Translations under genes and position numbers: made by a program
Assembly: GCA_046462535.1 (NCBI GenBank)
Contig: JBKGVF010000020.1
Coordinates: 124,001 to 188,000, forward strand
Direction: 5' to 3'
DNA: 64,000 nucleotides
Origin: JAAZCI01 sp046462535
GTDB taxonomy: Bacteria; Pseudomonadota; Gammaproteobacteria; Cardiobacteriales; Wohlfahrtiimonadaceae
Part shown: positions 41,113-50,014 of the stretch, piece after piece
Layout: each line of letters opens with the position of its first letter
Position numbering within the stretch: the first letter of the stretch is position 1
Notes under the pieces: generated by a model
The model's database searches: none
Told to the model about the DNA's origin: nothing
What the model saw: only the letters and a program-made list of their open reading frames with translations

Positions 41113-42639
41113 CTACTCTACACTTCTCATATGGGGGAAGAGAAGAACATCACGAATTGAGGCAGAATCGGTAAAGATCATCACTAAACGATCAATTCCA
41201 AGCCCCTCTCCCGCCGTTGGTGGCATACCATACTCAAGAGCGGTAACAAAATCCTTATCATAATGCATCGCCTCATCATCACCGGAATCTTTATCGGCAA
41301 CCTGTGCCATAAAGCGCTCATGCTGATCTTCTGCATCATTAAGTTCTGAGAAGCCATTACCCACCTCTCGGCCACCGATAAAGTACTCAAAACGATCGGT
41401 AATGAGTGGGTTATCATCATTCTGTCGCGCTAAGGGTGATACCGCTAGAGGGTAGCCGGTGATAAATGTAGGCTGCATTAAGTGTGCCTCCACCTTCTCA
41501 TCAAAGATCTCCATAATGATCTTCCCCCAACAATCCCGCTCCTCATATTTAATACCGATCTTATCGGCTAACGCGGCAACCCCCTCACGACTCTCTAAAT
41601 CGTACTCTTTCGATTCTGGGAAGTAGTGGTTAATCGACTCTTGCACCGTCATCCGTTGTGCCGGCTTACTAAAGTCTAGCATAACCCCCTGATACTCAAC
41701 CTGTAATGAACCAGCAACCACCTCTGCAATACGCTGCATCATGGCATCGGTCATATCCATCATATCGATATAATCAGCATATGCCCAATACCACTCCATC
41801 ATGGTAAACTCAGGATTATGGCGGGTAGAGACCCCCTCATTACGGAAGTTACGGTTGATCTCATAAACCTTCTCCATCCCCCCAACAATCAGCCGCTTAA
41901 GATAGAGCTCTGGTGCAATACGAAGGTAGAACTCCATATCGAGTGCATTGTGGTGGGTAATAAATGGCTTAGCATTCGCACCCCCTGGAATGGGATGCAT
42001 CATTGGGGTCTCCACCTCTTCAAACCCCCGCTCATCCATAAAGGTACGGATAGTACGCAAAATAAGATTTCGCTTTCTAAAGGTCTCCCGCACCTCCTGA
42101 TTCATGATCAGATCGAGATATCGTTGACGATAACGCGCCTCAATATCGGTTAATCCATGAAACTTATCAGGTAGTGGGCGAAGCGATTTTGTTAAGAGAA
42201 TCATCTCTCCTGCACGAATAGTTAACTCCCCTTTATCGGAACGAGAGACCTCCCCCTCCACGCCGATAATATCGCCAATATCCCACGTTTTAAAATCTTC
42301 AAATGCCTCTTTACCAATTAAAGAGGTATTGACAAAGATTTGGATATCGCCTGTATAATCGCGCAGCTGAAGAAAGCCCCCACGCCCAAAGAGGCGACGC
42401 GCCATAATTCGTCCAGCCACCTTAACCTGACGCCCCTGCTCTTTCAGTGCATCGCGGTCATACGCTTTAGCCCATTGATGAATCTCAGCAGCATCACTCT
42501 CTTTGCGAAAAGCATTCGGAAAAGCTACTTTACGCTCACTGCGTATCTTATTCAGCTTTTCACGTCGCTCAGCGATTAGGTGATTCTCCCCCTCTTGCGA
42601 GGTTAACTGCTCTTGATTACTCTGCTTAATATCCGTCAT
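41113..42639 (-). CDS. lysS: Lysyl-tRNA synthetase, class II
   Basis: A 508-residue synthetase. The N-terminal anticodon-binding OB fold (about residues 60-170, with GRIMARRLFG) is followed by the class II catalytic domain. Motif 1 is near 195 (FMDERGFEEVETPMM), motif 2 is FRNEGVSTRHNPEFTMMEWYWAY near 265, and motif 3 is GEGLGIDRLVMIFT near 480. Length matches E. coli LysS (505). Its shortened paralogue epmA is at 14.4 kb. prfB, its common neighbour in Enterobacteria, is 11 kb away here. Confidence 0.97.
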   Translation of the reverse strand: MTDIKQSNQEQLTSQEGENHLIAERREKLNKIRSERKVAFPNAFRKESDAAEIHQWAKAYDRDALKEQGRQVKVAGRIMARRLFGRGGFLQLRDYTGDIQIFVNTSLIGKEAFEDFKTWDIGDIIGVEGEVSRSDKGELTIRAGEMILLTKSLRPLPDKFHGLTDIEARYRQRYLDLIMNQEVRETFRKRNLILRTIRTFMDERGFEEVETPMMHPIPGGANAKPFITHHNALDMEFYLRIAPELYLKRLIVGGMEKVYEINRNFRNEGVSTRHNPEFTMMEWYWAYADYIDMMDMTDAMMQRIAEVVAGSLQVEYQGVMLDFSKPAQRMTVQESINHYFPESKEYDLESREGVAALADKIGIKYEERDCWGKIIMEIFDEKVEAHLMQPTFITGYPLAVSPLARQNDDNPLITDRFEYFIGGREVGNGFSELNDAEDQHERFMAQVADKDSGDDEAMHYDKDFVTALEYGMPPTAGEGLGIDRLVMIFTDSASIRDVLLFPHMRSVE

Positions 42640-42714
42640 CTTATTCTTCCATCTCTACATCTATCTATTGAATTCTATCAGCCCTTATCACCAGTTATAA
42701 ATTGAGCTCTTCTC

Positions 42715-42752
42715 CTAACAAACAAATAGACACTAAACAAGATAGTGCCTAT
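42715..42752 (-). terminator. guaB terminator
   Basis: A 12-base stem (42722-42733 with 42741-42752, including one G-U pair on the minus strand) with a seven-base loop, followed by GTTTGTT. The U run is moderate. Confidence 0.55.
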
Positions 42753-42776
42753 TTCCTCTCTCACATCGGCCATCCC

Positions 42777-44234
42777 TTAGCGAGAATAGTTTGGAGCCTC
42801 TTTGGTGATGGTTACATCATGAACGTGGGATTCCTGCATTCCGGCATTGGTAATCTGAACAAAACGGGGCTTTTCATTCATCTCTTCTATCGTAGCACAA
42901 CCAACATAACCCATTCCTGCCCGCACTCCACCCATTAGTTGATGGACTATGGGAACAAGCGACCCCTTATAAGCAACACGTCCCTCAATCCCTTCAGGAA
43001 CTAATTTATCGGAGCTTGCTCCCTCTTGGAAGTAGCGATCCGATGAGCCTGCACTCATCGCCCCTAGTGACCCCATACCACGGTATGACTTATACGCACG
43101 CCCTTGGTAGAACTCAATCTCACCGGGTGACTCATCCGTTCCTGCTAAGATTGAGCCCACCATAATGGTAGAAGCCCCTGCCGCTAATGCTTTCGCCATA
43201 TCCCCTGAATAGCGAACACCCCCATCAGCAATAACAGGGATTCCGCTCCCTTTTAAAGCGGTAGCAACATTAGCAATTGCACTAATTTGTGGTACCCCAA
43301 TACCGGCAATAATTCGTGTTGTACAGATTGAGCCAGGGCCAATCCCCACCTTAACTCCATCAGTTCCAGCAGCTGCTAATGCTTTTGCTGCCTCTGCTGT
43401 AGCAATATTGCCACTAATAACCTGCAGGTCAGGGTAATGCTTCTTAATCCAACGGACTCGATCAATCACCCCTTTCGAGTGCCCATGGGCAGTATCCACA
43501 ATAACAACATCAACCTCAGCATCTACAAGCTGCTCGATCCGCTCCTCTGTTCCCGCACCGGCACCAATCGCAGCACCACAAATTAAGCGCTCTTCACTAT
43601 CCATTACTGCGTTAGGATGGGTATCAGTATGGGAGAGATCCTTCACAGTGATTAATCCTCTTAGCTCATCTTTATCATTAATCACGACAAGACGCTCAAG
43701 TCGATGCTCTCTGAGTAACGAGACAATCTCCTCTCGACTTGCCCCCTCATTAACAGTAATTAGACGATCTCTTGGTGTCATAGCACTTGCAACATTTTTA
43801 GAGAGATCCTCCTGGAATCGGAGATCTCGAGTCGTGATAATACCGACAACTTTCCCTTCATCTAACACAGGAATACTGGAGAAGTTGCGGGAGCGCATAA
43901 TCTCACGTGCCTCATGGAGCGAGACATAGGGGGTTACCGTAATTGGGTCGGCAACAATACCACTTTCGAAATTTTTAACTTTAGCCACCTGTTTTGCCTG
44001 CTCAGCTGGGGTAAGATTCTTATGAATAATCCCAATCCCCCCCTCTTGTGCCATTGCAATGGCCATCCGGCTCTCAGTTACGGTATCCATCGCTGCCGAA
44101 AGGAGTGGAATATTGAGCGATATCGATTGGGTCAGCTTTGTCTTTAATGAGACCGCTTTAGGAATCACTTCCGAATAATCGGGTACTAATAAAACGTCAT
44201 CAAAGGTTAATCCTTGTTCCATAATTCGCAGCAT
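42777..44234 (-). CDS. guaB: IMP dehydrogenase
   Basis: A 485-residue enzyme oxidising IMP to XMP for guanine nucleotide synthesis. The barrel is interrupted by tandem CBS domains (about residues 95-200). The catalytic Cys is in GPGSICTTRIIAG near 302. GGVRYSGDMAKALAAGA near 360 and the flap YRGMGSLGAMS near 405 are intact. GAGGAG lies eight bases before the ATG at 44234, whereas another ATG four codons later is too distant. guaA does not follow. The divergent pgsA shares the 144-base upstream region. Confidence 0.97.
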   Translation of the reverse strand: MLRIMEQGLTFDDVLLVPDYSEVIPKAVSLKTKLTQSISLNIPLLSAAMDTVTESRMAIAMAQEGGIGIIHKNLTPAEQAKQVAKVKNFESGIVADPITVTPYVSLHEAREIMRSRNFSSIPVLDEGKVVGIITTRDLRFQEDLSKNVASAMTPRDRLITVNEGASREEIVSLLREHRLERLVVINDKDELRGLITVKDLSHTDTHPNAVMDSEERLICGAAIGAGAGTEERIEQLVDAEVDVVIVDTAHGHSKGVIDRVRWIKKHYPDLQVISGNIATAEAAKALAAAGTDGVKVGIGPGSICTTRIIAGIGVPQISAIANVATALKGSGIPVIADGGVRYSGDMAKALAAGASTIMVGSILAGTDESPGEIEFYQGRAYKSYRGMGSLGAMSAGSSDRYFQEGASSDKLVPEGIEGRVAYKGSLVPIVHQLMGGVRAGMGYVGCATIEEMNEKPRFVQITNAGMQESHVHDVTITKEAPNYSR

Positions 44235-44292
44235 ATCACACACTCCTCGAGCTAAAATTAAAAGGGCTTTTATTCTAGCATAAATTGACGGA

Positions 44293-44312
44293 GGGAATAA
44301 CGTTTTTATCCC
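44293..44312. promoter_or_regulatory. Imperfect inverted repeat between guaB and pgsA
   Basis: GGGAATAA-CGTT-TTTATCCC. The arms match imperfectly, and the centre ACGTTTTTAT recalls half of a PurR operator. It is about 60 bases upstream of guaB. This is only a weak candidate. Confidence 0.2.
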
Positions 44313-44378
44313 GCTGAGCCTTTATTTTGCTATAATGCAAAAAAGCTAGAAATCACCATAAATAGGGGGCCCCTTTTA

Positions 44379-44945
44379 ATGAATATTCCAAGCATTATCA
44401 CTTGGCTACGTGTTTTAATCATTCCAATCTTTGTACTCCTCTTTTTGATGAGACCCTTCCCTCATCAATCACTTCTTTTAGCACTCCTCTTTGCTGTAGC
44501 CTCTTTTACCGATTGGCTCGATGGTTATTTAGCTCGTAAATGGAATCAGACCTCTAGCTTTGGGGCTTTTTTAGATCCTGTTGCTGATAAGCTTTTGGTA
44601 GCTGCCGCCCTTATATTATTAGCCGTGGCAAATCCTATCTGGTACTTAACGGTAGCGGTCATTATTATAATTAGTCGAGAAATCACCATCTCTGCTCTGC
44701 GGGAGTGGATGGCTACCATGGGGGAGCGAGGTGTTGTAGCAGTCTCTTGGATTGGTAAGTGGAAAACTGCATTTCAGATGGTAGCGATCACTCTTCTCCT
44801 CTATCGGGAGCCCCTCTTTAACCTCCCCATCTATTCAATAGGACTCCTCTTTCTGCTCATTGCCACTTTTCTTACCCTCTGGTCGATGGTGCAATATCTC
44901 TATGCTACATGGAGAGTATTACGAAAAGAGCGAAAGCAACAGTAG
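44379..44945 (+). CDS. pgsA: Phosphatidylglycerophosphate synthase
   Basis: A 188-residue inner-membrane CDP-alcohol phosphatidyltransferase making phosphatidylglycerol phosphate from CDP-diacylglycerol and glycerol-3-phosphate. The catalytic motif runs from DWLDGYLARKW near residue 46 to GAFLDPVADKL, giving the D-x2-DG-x2-AR-x8-G-x3-D-x3-D pattern in full. Four to five membrane spans. AGGGGG is about ten bases upstream. Confidence 0.95.
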   Translation: MNIPSIITWLRVLIIPIFVLLFLMRPFPHQSLLLALLFAVASFTDWLDGYLARKWNQTSSFGAFLDPVADKLLVAAALILLAVANPIWYLTVAVIIIISREITISALREWMATMGERGVVAVSWIGKWKTAFQMVAITLLLYREPLFNLPIYSIGLLFLLIATFLTLWSMVQYLYATWRVLRKERKQQ

Positions 44946-45080
44946 CACTCTACGCTCTATCAAAAGGTAGGAGTTCAACACTCCTGATGCTCTTTGTGAC
45001 CCTTTGCTTCACTCGTACTCATCTGGCAAATAAGGAGATCATATGAAGTGAAGCTGTAGCCCTACCATCCCAGATAAGCA

Positions 45081-45115
45081 AAAAGCCCCTGCAACATATT
45101 GTTACAGGGGCTTTT
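45081..45115. terminator. Terminator between pgsA and tRNA-Ser
   Basis: AAAAGCCCCTG and CAGGGGCTTTT (45081-45091 and 45105-45115), an 11-base stem with further pairing inside. T or A runs on both strands make it bidirectional, ending the minus-strand tRNA and probably pgsA. The preceding 135 bases after pgsA hold no gene that I can see. Confidence 0.85.
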
Positions 45116-45126
45116 CAATCTTTAGA

Positions 45127-45217
45127 TGGCGGAAAAGGAGGGATTCGAACCCTCGATACGCTATTAACGTATACACCCTTAGCAGGGGTGCGCCTTCAGC
45201 CACTCGGCCACTTTTCC
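45127..45217 (-). tRNA. tRNA-Ser(GCU)
   Basis: A 91-base type II tRNA. The acceptor GGAAAAG (45211-45217) pairs with CTTTTCC, then comes discriminator G and encoded CCA (45127-45129). The D arm is GGCCGAGTGGC, and the anticodon loop CTGCTAA has GCU in the middle, reading AGC and AGU. There is a long variable arm (ACGTTAATAGCGT region) and a T-arm GGGTTCGAATCCC. All features of a serine tRNA are present. Confidence 0.97.
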
Positions 45218-45233
45218 TAAAAATGAAGTCACT

Positions 45234-45261
45234 ATTATATGGGATCTAATCTAAATGTAAA
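45234..45261 (-). promoter_or_regulatory. Promoter of tRNA-Ser
   Basis: On the minus strand TTTACA (45256-45261), a 16-base spacer and TATAAT (45234-45239), about 17 bases upstream of the mature tRNA 5' end. Confidence 0.75.
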
Positions 45262-45299
45262 GCTCGAAAATGAGCAAGCTTTACCCACATCCAAAAGAT

Positions 45300-45998
45300 T
45301 TACTCCTCTATCGCTTCAAAGGCAAGAGCACGTCGCTCAATTAACTTTGCTAGGCTAATTAACACACCATTAACCACAATATAGATTCCCCCAGCCATTA
45401 AGTAATAGGTAATCTGATCCCATGTAATACCCACTAAGATAGAGACACGCCCCATAATATCTAATAGAGCAATGGTACTCACAAGGGAGGTCCCCTTAAA
45501 AACAAGCACAATCTCATTAGAGTAAGTAGGCAGCGCACGACGTAATGCGAGGGGAAAGAGGAGACGAAAAGTCTCCCCCTTACTCATCCCCAATGCTGAA
45601 CATGCACGCCACTGATCTGAGGAGATATTCTTTAATGCACCATGAAAGATTTGTGTTGTATATGCTGCCGAATTAAATGAGAGTGCTAATACTGCGCAGA
45701 ACCAAGCATTTTCAAATGCGACCCATAAAAAAGTATCGCGAAACCCTTCAAACTGCCCTGGCCCATAGTAGATAAGGAAGATCTGAACCAAAAGTGGCGT
45801 TCCTGTAAAAAAGATAACAAATGCTCGTACCAGCTTTGCGCTTAAGCGCCCTGCCGAGAGTGTCTGAATAGCAGTAAAGAGTGTTGCTAACAGAAACCCA
45901 ACAAAGAGCGCCACAAACGTGATACTTAAGCTTAAAGGGAGGCCTTTGAGGATAAAGAGAAAACTATCGAGATAACTATCGGTAATATTGTCTATCAT
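45300..45998 (-). CDS. artM: Arginine ABC transporter permease ArtM
   Basis: A 232-residue inner-membrane permease of the polar amino acid family, with about five membrane segments. The HisMQ-type EAA loop is near residue 140 (WRACSALGMSKGETFRLLFPLALRRALP). It is the last gene of an artP-artI-artQ-artM operon in exactly the E. coli order, ten bases after artQ. Assignment to arginine rests on gene order. Related histidine/lysine systems share these folds. Confidence 0.88.
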   Translation of the reverse strand: MIDNITDSYLDSFLFILKGLPLSLSITFVALFVGFLLATLFTAIQTLSAGRLSAKLVRAFVIFFTGTPLLVQIFLIYYGPGQFEGFRDTFLWVAFENAWFCAVLALSFNSAAYTTQIFHGALKNISSDQWRACSALGMSKGETFRLLFPLALRRALPTYSNEIVLVFKGTSLVSTIALLDIMGRVSILVGITWDQITYYLMAGGIYIVVNGVLISLAKLIERRALAFEAIEE

Positions 45999-46008
45999 TT
46001 CTTACTCC

Positions 46009-46782
46009 TTAAGAGATCGCCTCATCATGATCATAGTGGGTAATCCGCTTATATAGGTAGGCCTGCAGATATTGACTCACCATTGAGACCCCTAAGTAGA
46101 GCAGTGCTGCAATAAAGAACCAGGTAAAGCCCTGCCCTGTAGCGGCATAAACCTTACGAGTTCCCTCCATAAGCTCATGCACTCCAAGCAGAGCAATCAA
46201 TGCTGTATCCTTCAGGAGGACAAGCCACTGATTACCTAATCCAGGAAAGGCGTGGCGCATCATCTGCGGTAAAATAATGTAGAAGAATGTTCCCACCTTC
46301 GAAAGGCCAAGCACCGCCCCCGAATCCCATTGAGACTTAGGCACAGCTAAAAGAGCCCCCCGTAATGTTTGTGAGGCATAGGAGGCATAGATTAAAGAGA
46401 GTGCAACGGCACCTAAAAGAAAATCAGAGAATTCAAACTCCCGCCCAAAACGCTCTAAATAACTTTGGTGAAAATCGGCAATAAGGGGGAGATTATAATC
46501 CACCCCAAGATAGTAGAGGTAGGGGATTCCTAATCCTATCAGAAAGATCACCACCAGCTCAGGTAGTGAGCGAACTAAGGTGACAAAGAGCGTTGCAGGG
46601 TAACGAATAATCTTAAATCGGCTCAATTCAAGTAAGGCATAGATCATCGCTAAGATAAATCCTATCCCCACCGATAGAAGAGAGAGGTAGAGAGTGATCT
46701 CTAATCCCTTCAAAAGTGAGAGAAAGTACTGGCTTGTTAATAGCTGACATCCACTCTCCCAAAAATCATATAACCTGCTCAC
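46009..46782 (-). CDS. artQ: Arginine ABC transporter permease ArtQ
   Basis: A 257-residue permease, heterodimer partner of ArtM. The EAA loop is SQWDSGAVLGLSKVGTFFYIILPQMMRHAFPGLGNQW near 165, quoted only to locate the coupling helix. It is separated from artI by 102 bases containing a terminator-like hairpin, so it and artM are probably made at lower levels than the binding protein. Confidence 0.87.
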   Translation of the reverse strand: MSRLYDFWESGCQLLTSQYFLSLLKGLEITLYLSLLSVGIGFILAMIYALLELSRFKIIRYPATLFVTLVRSLPELVVIFLIGLGIPYLYYLGVDYNLPLIADFHQSYLERFGREFEFSDFLLGAVALSLIYASYASQTLRGALLAVPKSQWDSGAVLGLSKVGTFFYIILPQMMRHAFPGLGNQWLVLLKDTALIALLGVHELMEGTRKVYAATGQGFTWFFIAALLYLGVSMVSQYLQAYLYKRITHYDHDEAIS

Positions 46783-46818
46783 AGATGTTGCTCCTCATCA
46801 ATTGAAACCTTCCTCACT

Positions 46819-46848
46819 AAAAAAGAGTGGAGATTCCTCCCCACTCTT
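46819..46848 (-). terminator. Terminator-like hairpin between artI and artQ
   Basis: AAGAGTGG and CCACTCTT (46823-46830 and 46841-46848), an eight-base stem with a ten-base loop, followed by four or more U on the minus strand. Being intra-operon, it is likely a partial terminator that raises binding protein over permease. Confidence 0.7.
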
Positions 46849-46884
46849 CTCTCTACGCCTTTAGTTAACGACGCCTAATCGATA

Positions 46885-47625
46885 TTAACGATCCCCAAAC
46901 CATTTCTGGTAGATCTCATCATATTTACTGCTCTCTTTTAGTTCCTTCAAGGCTGCATTAATCTCATCAATAATCGCTTGATTATTAGGACGTGCCGCTA
47001 TCGCTAATCCCTTACCAAAATAGGCCTCATCCGTCACCTGCTCCCCATAAGTGGTCAGTGAATCATTCGATTTAATATACTCATATACTGCTTCACCATC
47101 ACCAAAGACAACATTAACTCGGTCAATTAACAGATCATTGATGGCCGATGGATACTCAGGGTAGCTCGAGATTGTCGCATCACCATATGTATTGGAGATA
47201 TATTGCTGATGAGTTGAGCCTGAAAGAACCCCAATCTTCTCCTCATTCAGTGGCTTTAATTGATCAACATTCTCTTTTTTAGTGACAAAAATTGAGTAGT
47301 TTAAATAGTATGGATCAGAAAAGAGCACCTGCTTAGCGCGCGCCTCAGTGATATCCATCGAGGAGATAATAATATCGAAACGACGTTGACGTAGCTGAGG
47401 AATCAGCGCATCAAAACTACGTTCAACATAGGTACACTCCCGATCCATAATGGTACAAAGCTCATTCATGATATCGATATCAAATCCCTGAAGCTCATTA
47501 TTCTCATCTTTAAACTCAAAAGGGGGATATTCCGGATTGGTACCAATGCGTAACTCTTGTGCTACGGTTGGGGCTAAAGTAAAACTTGCCGCTACTGCTA
47601 AAATCGCTAAGGTTTTCTTAATCAT
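46885..47625 (-). CDS. artI: Arginine-binding periplasmic protein
   Basis: A 246-residue solute-binding protein of the polar amino acid family 3. The signal peptide ends near VAQ (about residue 22). The mature part starts ELRIGTNPEYPPFEFKDENNELQGFDIDIM, the standard ligand-binding opening, and later has GVLSGSTHQQYI. I chose ATG 47625, ten bases after GAGGAG. It matches ArtI/ArtJ in the gene order. Confidence 0.88.
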   Translation of the reverse strand: MIKKTLAILAVAASFTLAPTVAQELRIGTNPEYPPFEFKDENNELQGFDIDIMNELCTIMDRECTYVERSFDALIPQLRQRRFDIIISSMDITEARAKQVLFSDPYYLNYSIFVTKKENVDQLKPLNEEKIGVLSGSTHQQYISNTYGDATISSYPEYPSAINDLLIDRVNVVFGDGEAVYEYIKSNDSLTTYGEQVTDEAYFGKGLAIAARPNNQAIIDEINAALKELKESSKYDEIYQKWFGDR

Positions 47626-47716
47626 TGCGTCAATACTCCTCACACTATTCTATTAGTTATTAAATTTTCTCTTAAGAGTGACTCTATAGGCTGTTCATCA
47701 CCCGCTTCTCCTAACA

Positions 47717-48448
47717 TCACTTTGAGTGGGATAAGTAGTGTTTAAAAGCCTCTGTTTTTGGGTGGGTAAAGATCTCCATCCCCCCCTCTTCAATCACCGA
47801 TCCATTCTCTAGATATACCACATGTGTGCCAATCTTTTTAGCAAAATCCACATCATGAGTTACAACAATCTGAGTAATATCATATTCGGCTAATTCCATA
47901 ATAATATTCCCCACTTGTGTTGAAATCTCAGGATCAAGCGCTGCTGTTGGCTCATCAAAGAGGAGAACCTCAGGCCGCATCATTAATGCTCTCGCAATTG
48001 CCACCCGCTGCTGCTGCCCACCTGAAAGCTTAAGAGGATAACGATCCTCAAATCCCTCTAGCTTAAGATTAGCGAGAATCTCTCTAGCCCTCTGCTCTGC
48101 TTCCTCTCTTCGCTCCCCTTTAAGCTTGATGGGCGCATAGATCAGATTCTGCATAACGGTACGATGTGGCCAGAGATGATATTGCTGGAAGATCATGCCT
48201 ACATTTTGCCGTAAAGAGCGAACGCTCTCCTCTTTGATCTTCTCACTAAAGTTGAATGAGAAATCAGCGATGGTAAGTGCTCCCTCACTTGGGCGCTCTA
48301 AGAGATTAAAGATACGAAGAAGGGTACTTTTACCTGCACCACTAGGTCCAAGAAGCACCACCACTTCCCCACGCTTAGCAGTTATAGAGACATTATTTAA
48401 GACTTGGGTCTTACCATAAAAGTAATCGACATCCTTCAACGCAATCAT
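47717..48448 (-). CDS. artP: Arginine ABC transporter ATPase ArtP
   Basis: A 243-residue ATPase. Walker A GPSGAGKST is near residue 34, the Q-loop IFQQYHLWPHRTVMQNL near 86, the signature LSGGQQQRVAIARAL near 142, and Walker B VLLFDEPTAALDPE follows. First gene of artPIQM. No clear arginine-repressor box is visible in the upstream 300 bases. Confidence 0.9.
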   Translation of the reverse strand: MIALKDVDYFYGKTQVLNNVSITAKRGEVVVLLGPSGAGKSTLLRIFNLLERPSEGALTIADFSFNFSEKIKEESVRSLRQNVGMIFQQYHLWPHRTVMQNLIYAPIKLKGERREEAEQRAREILANLKLEGFEDRYPLKLSGGQQQRVAIARALMMRPEVLLFDEPTAALDPEISTQVGNIIMELAEYDITQIVVTHDVDFAKKIGTHVVYLENGSVIEEGGMEIFTHPKTEAFKHYLSHSK

Positions 48449-48628
48449 TATCTAACCTTTCTACTCCTCTATCGAACTGCTTCAATTTTTCTCACCGGCT
48501 ATTTTAGAGTATCTACAGATTTATTTCTCTTTTTTTTCCCCTCTAGCACCGAGAGCAGAATCTCCATCTAGCACCTGCTGATCAACTTATAGAGTGATGA
48601 TGCGAAAAATCTTCTTACTAATCGAGAT

Positions 48629-48656
48629 GTTAGAATGACTCTTCCTAAGTTCTAAC
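48629..48656. repeat. Inverted repeat in the artP/P-loop gene intergenic region
   Basis: GTTAGAA and TTCTAAC (48629-48635 and 48650-48656) are perfect arms 14 bases apart. They lie in the 300-base divergent gap between artP and the P-loop gene. The same gap holds a near-repeat of ATATCTTCA (about 48688 and 48710). I see no credible ORF or RNA gene there. Confidence 0.3.
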
Positions 48657-48748
48657 CAATCCGATACAATTACCTAATCCTGTGGGTGATATCTTCACTC
48701 CCTACGGATAATATCTTCAATTTTTGACTCATACACTGTAGAGAAGCG

Positions 48749-49585
48749 ATGGCCAAACAACCTTTAATGCACTTTTTAGATGCTCACCAAAAACGGATAG
48801 CCTTAATGGGAATGAGCGGCGTAGGTAAGACCTATCTAGCAAAATTACTCCCCCGACAAGAGTGGTTCCACTATTCAGTAGACTATCGAATCGGTACCCG
48901 CTATTTAGGGGAGGAGATCGATAATCGTTTGAAGATGGAGGCGATGAAGAACCCTACCTTAGCCCGCCTTCTTCGAAGCAATTCAATTGCCATCCATGCA
49001 AAAATCACCTTTGATAACTTAGAGCCACTCTCTGCCTATGTTGGTATGGTAGGCGATCTAGAGAAGGGGGGGTTACCACTTGAAGAGTTTATTGAACGGC
49101 TCGAGAAACATCGCCAAGCAGAGATCTGCGCAACTCGAGATGCGCTACTCTTTATGGAGCGTGCCGAACAGATCTATGGCTATAAACATTTTATCTGTGA
49201 TACCAGTGGTAGTCTCTGTGAGATTGATGATGAGGAGACGTGGGAAACCCTCTTCAATAATGCGTTGCTTATCTATCTTGAAGCCAGTGATACCATTAAA
49301 GATGAGGTGATCAAACGGGCGCAAACCCATCCAAAACCTCTCTACTATAACCATAGATTCCTGTTAGAAAAGATTGCCGAGTTTGCACAGAAGAATGGCT
49401 TATCAGGGTGGCAAGAGATTGATCCTAATGCCTTTGCACAGTGGGTCTTCCCCCACCTTATTGAGCATCGAGTCAGCCGTTATGAAGCATTAGCCAATCG
49501 ATATGGAATCACCATTCCTGCCGAGCGGCTCTATGGCATAAGTGGAGAGAAAGCATTAATTAATCTCATAAAGGAGTATCTCTAA
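48749..49585 (+). CDS. P-loop ATPase of unknown role
   Basis: A 278-residue protein with a Walker A loop GMSGVGKT near residue 22 and a kinase-like fold. After VDYRIGTRYLGEEIDN there is a helical insertion, then a possible Walker B-like stretch YKHFICDTSGSLCEID near 145, where the conserved Asp precedes TSG. Related proteins are annotated only as conserved ATPases. The Mth938-like gene begins directly at its stop codon (TAA-ATG), so the two are an operon and probably act together. Confidence 0.65.
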   Translation: MAKQPLMHFLDAHQKRIALMGMSGVGKTYLAKLLPRQEWFHYSVDYRIGTRYLGEEIDNRLKMEAMKNPTLARLLRSNSIAIHAKITFDNLEPLSAYVGMVGDLEKGGLPLEEFIERLEKHRQAEICATRDALLFMERAEQIYGYKHFICDTSGSLCEIDDEETWETLFNNALLIYLEASDTIKDEVIKRAQTHPKPLYYNHRFLLEKIAEFAQKNGLSGWQEIDPNAFAQWVFPHLIEHRVSRYEALANRYGITIPAERLYGISGEKALINLIKEYL

Positions 49586-50008
49586 ATGAATCCCGCAGCA
49601 TCGATATTACAGAAAGAGGAGACCGATAATCTCCATATCCGCAGCTATAATAAGGAGTACTTCCTATTAAGTAATGGTGAGGAGTATCATACCCCGATTG
49701 CCATCTTAGGTAATCGGCTCTATACCAACCTCCTCCCTGATTCCTTCGATCAGCTAACAGAGGAGCACTACCATGCTTGGCTGGCTCTTAGGCCTAGAAT
49801 CATTCTCTTAAGTACTGGGGATGAGATGCGCTTTATCGATCCTAAATGGCTCGCCTTCTTCAATCAACGTGGTATTGGTATTGATACCATGCCCACTGAA
49901 TCCCTCTGCCGAACCTTCACCATCTTAGCGGTAGAGGAGCGCCATGCACTTGGGCTCTTCTTCCCTTTAACAAAAGAGGTTCACTACCTCTCAGATCAGC
50001 AAGAGTAG
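49586..50008 (+). CDS. Mth938-like domain protein (NDUFAF3/Xcc1710 family)
   Basis: A 140-residue single-domain protein of the Mth938-like fold (DUF498), the family of the human complex I assembly factor NDUFAF3. Visible pattern: HIRSYNKEYFLLSNGEEYHTPIAIL near residue 16, LRPRIILLSTGDEMRF near 67, and IGIDTMPTESLCRTFTILAVEERHALGLFFP near 95, the family core. AGGAG is ten bases upstream, inside the previous gene. It converges on the MidA gene six bases away. Confidence 0.8.
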   Translation: MNPAASILQKEETDNLHIRSYNKEYFLLSNGEEYHTPIAILGNRLYTNLLPDSFDQLTEEHYHAWLALRPRIILLSTGDEMRFIDPKWLAFFNQRGIGIDTMPTESLCRTFTILAVEERHALGLFFPLTKEVHYLSDQQE

Positions 50009-50014
50009 ACTTAG

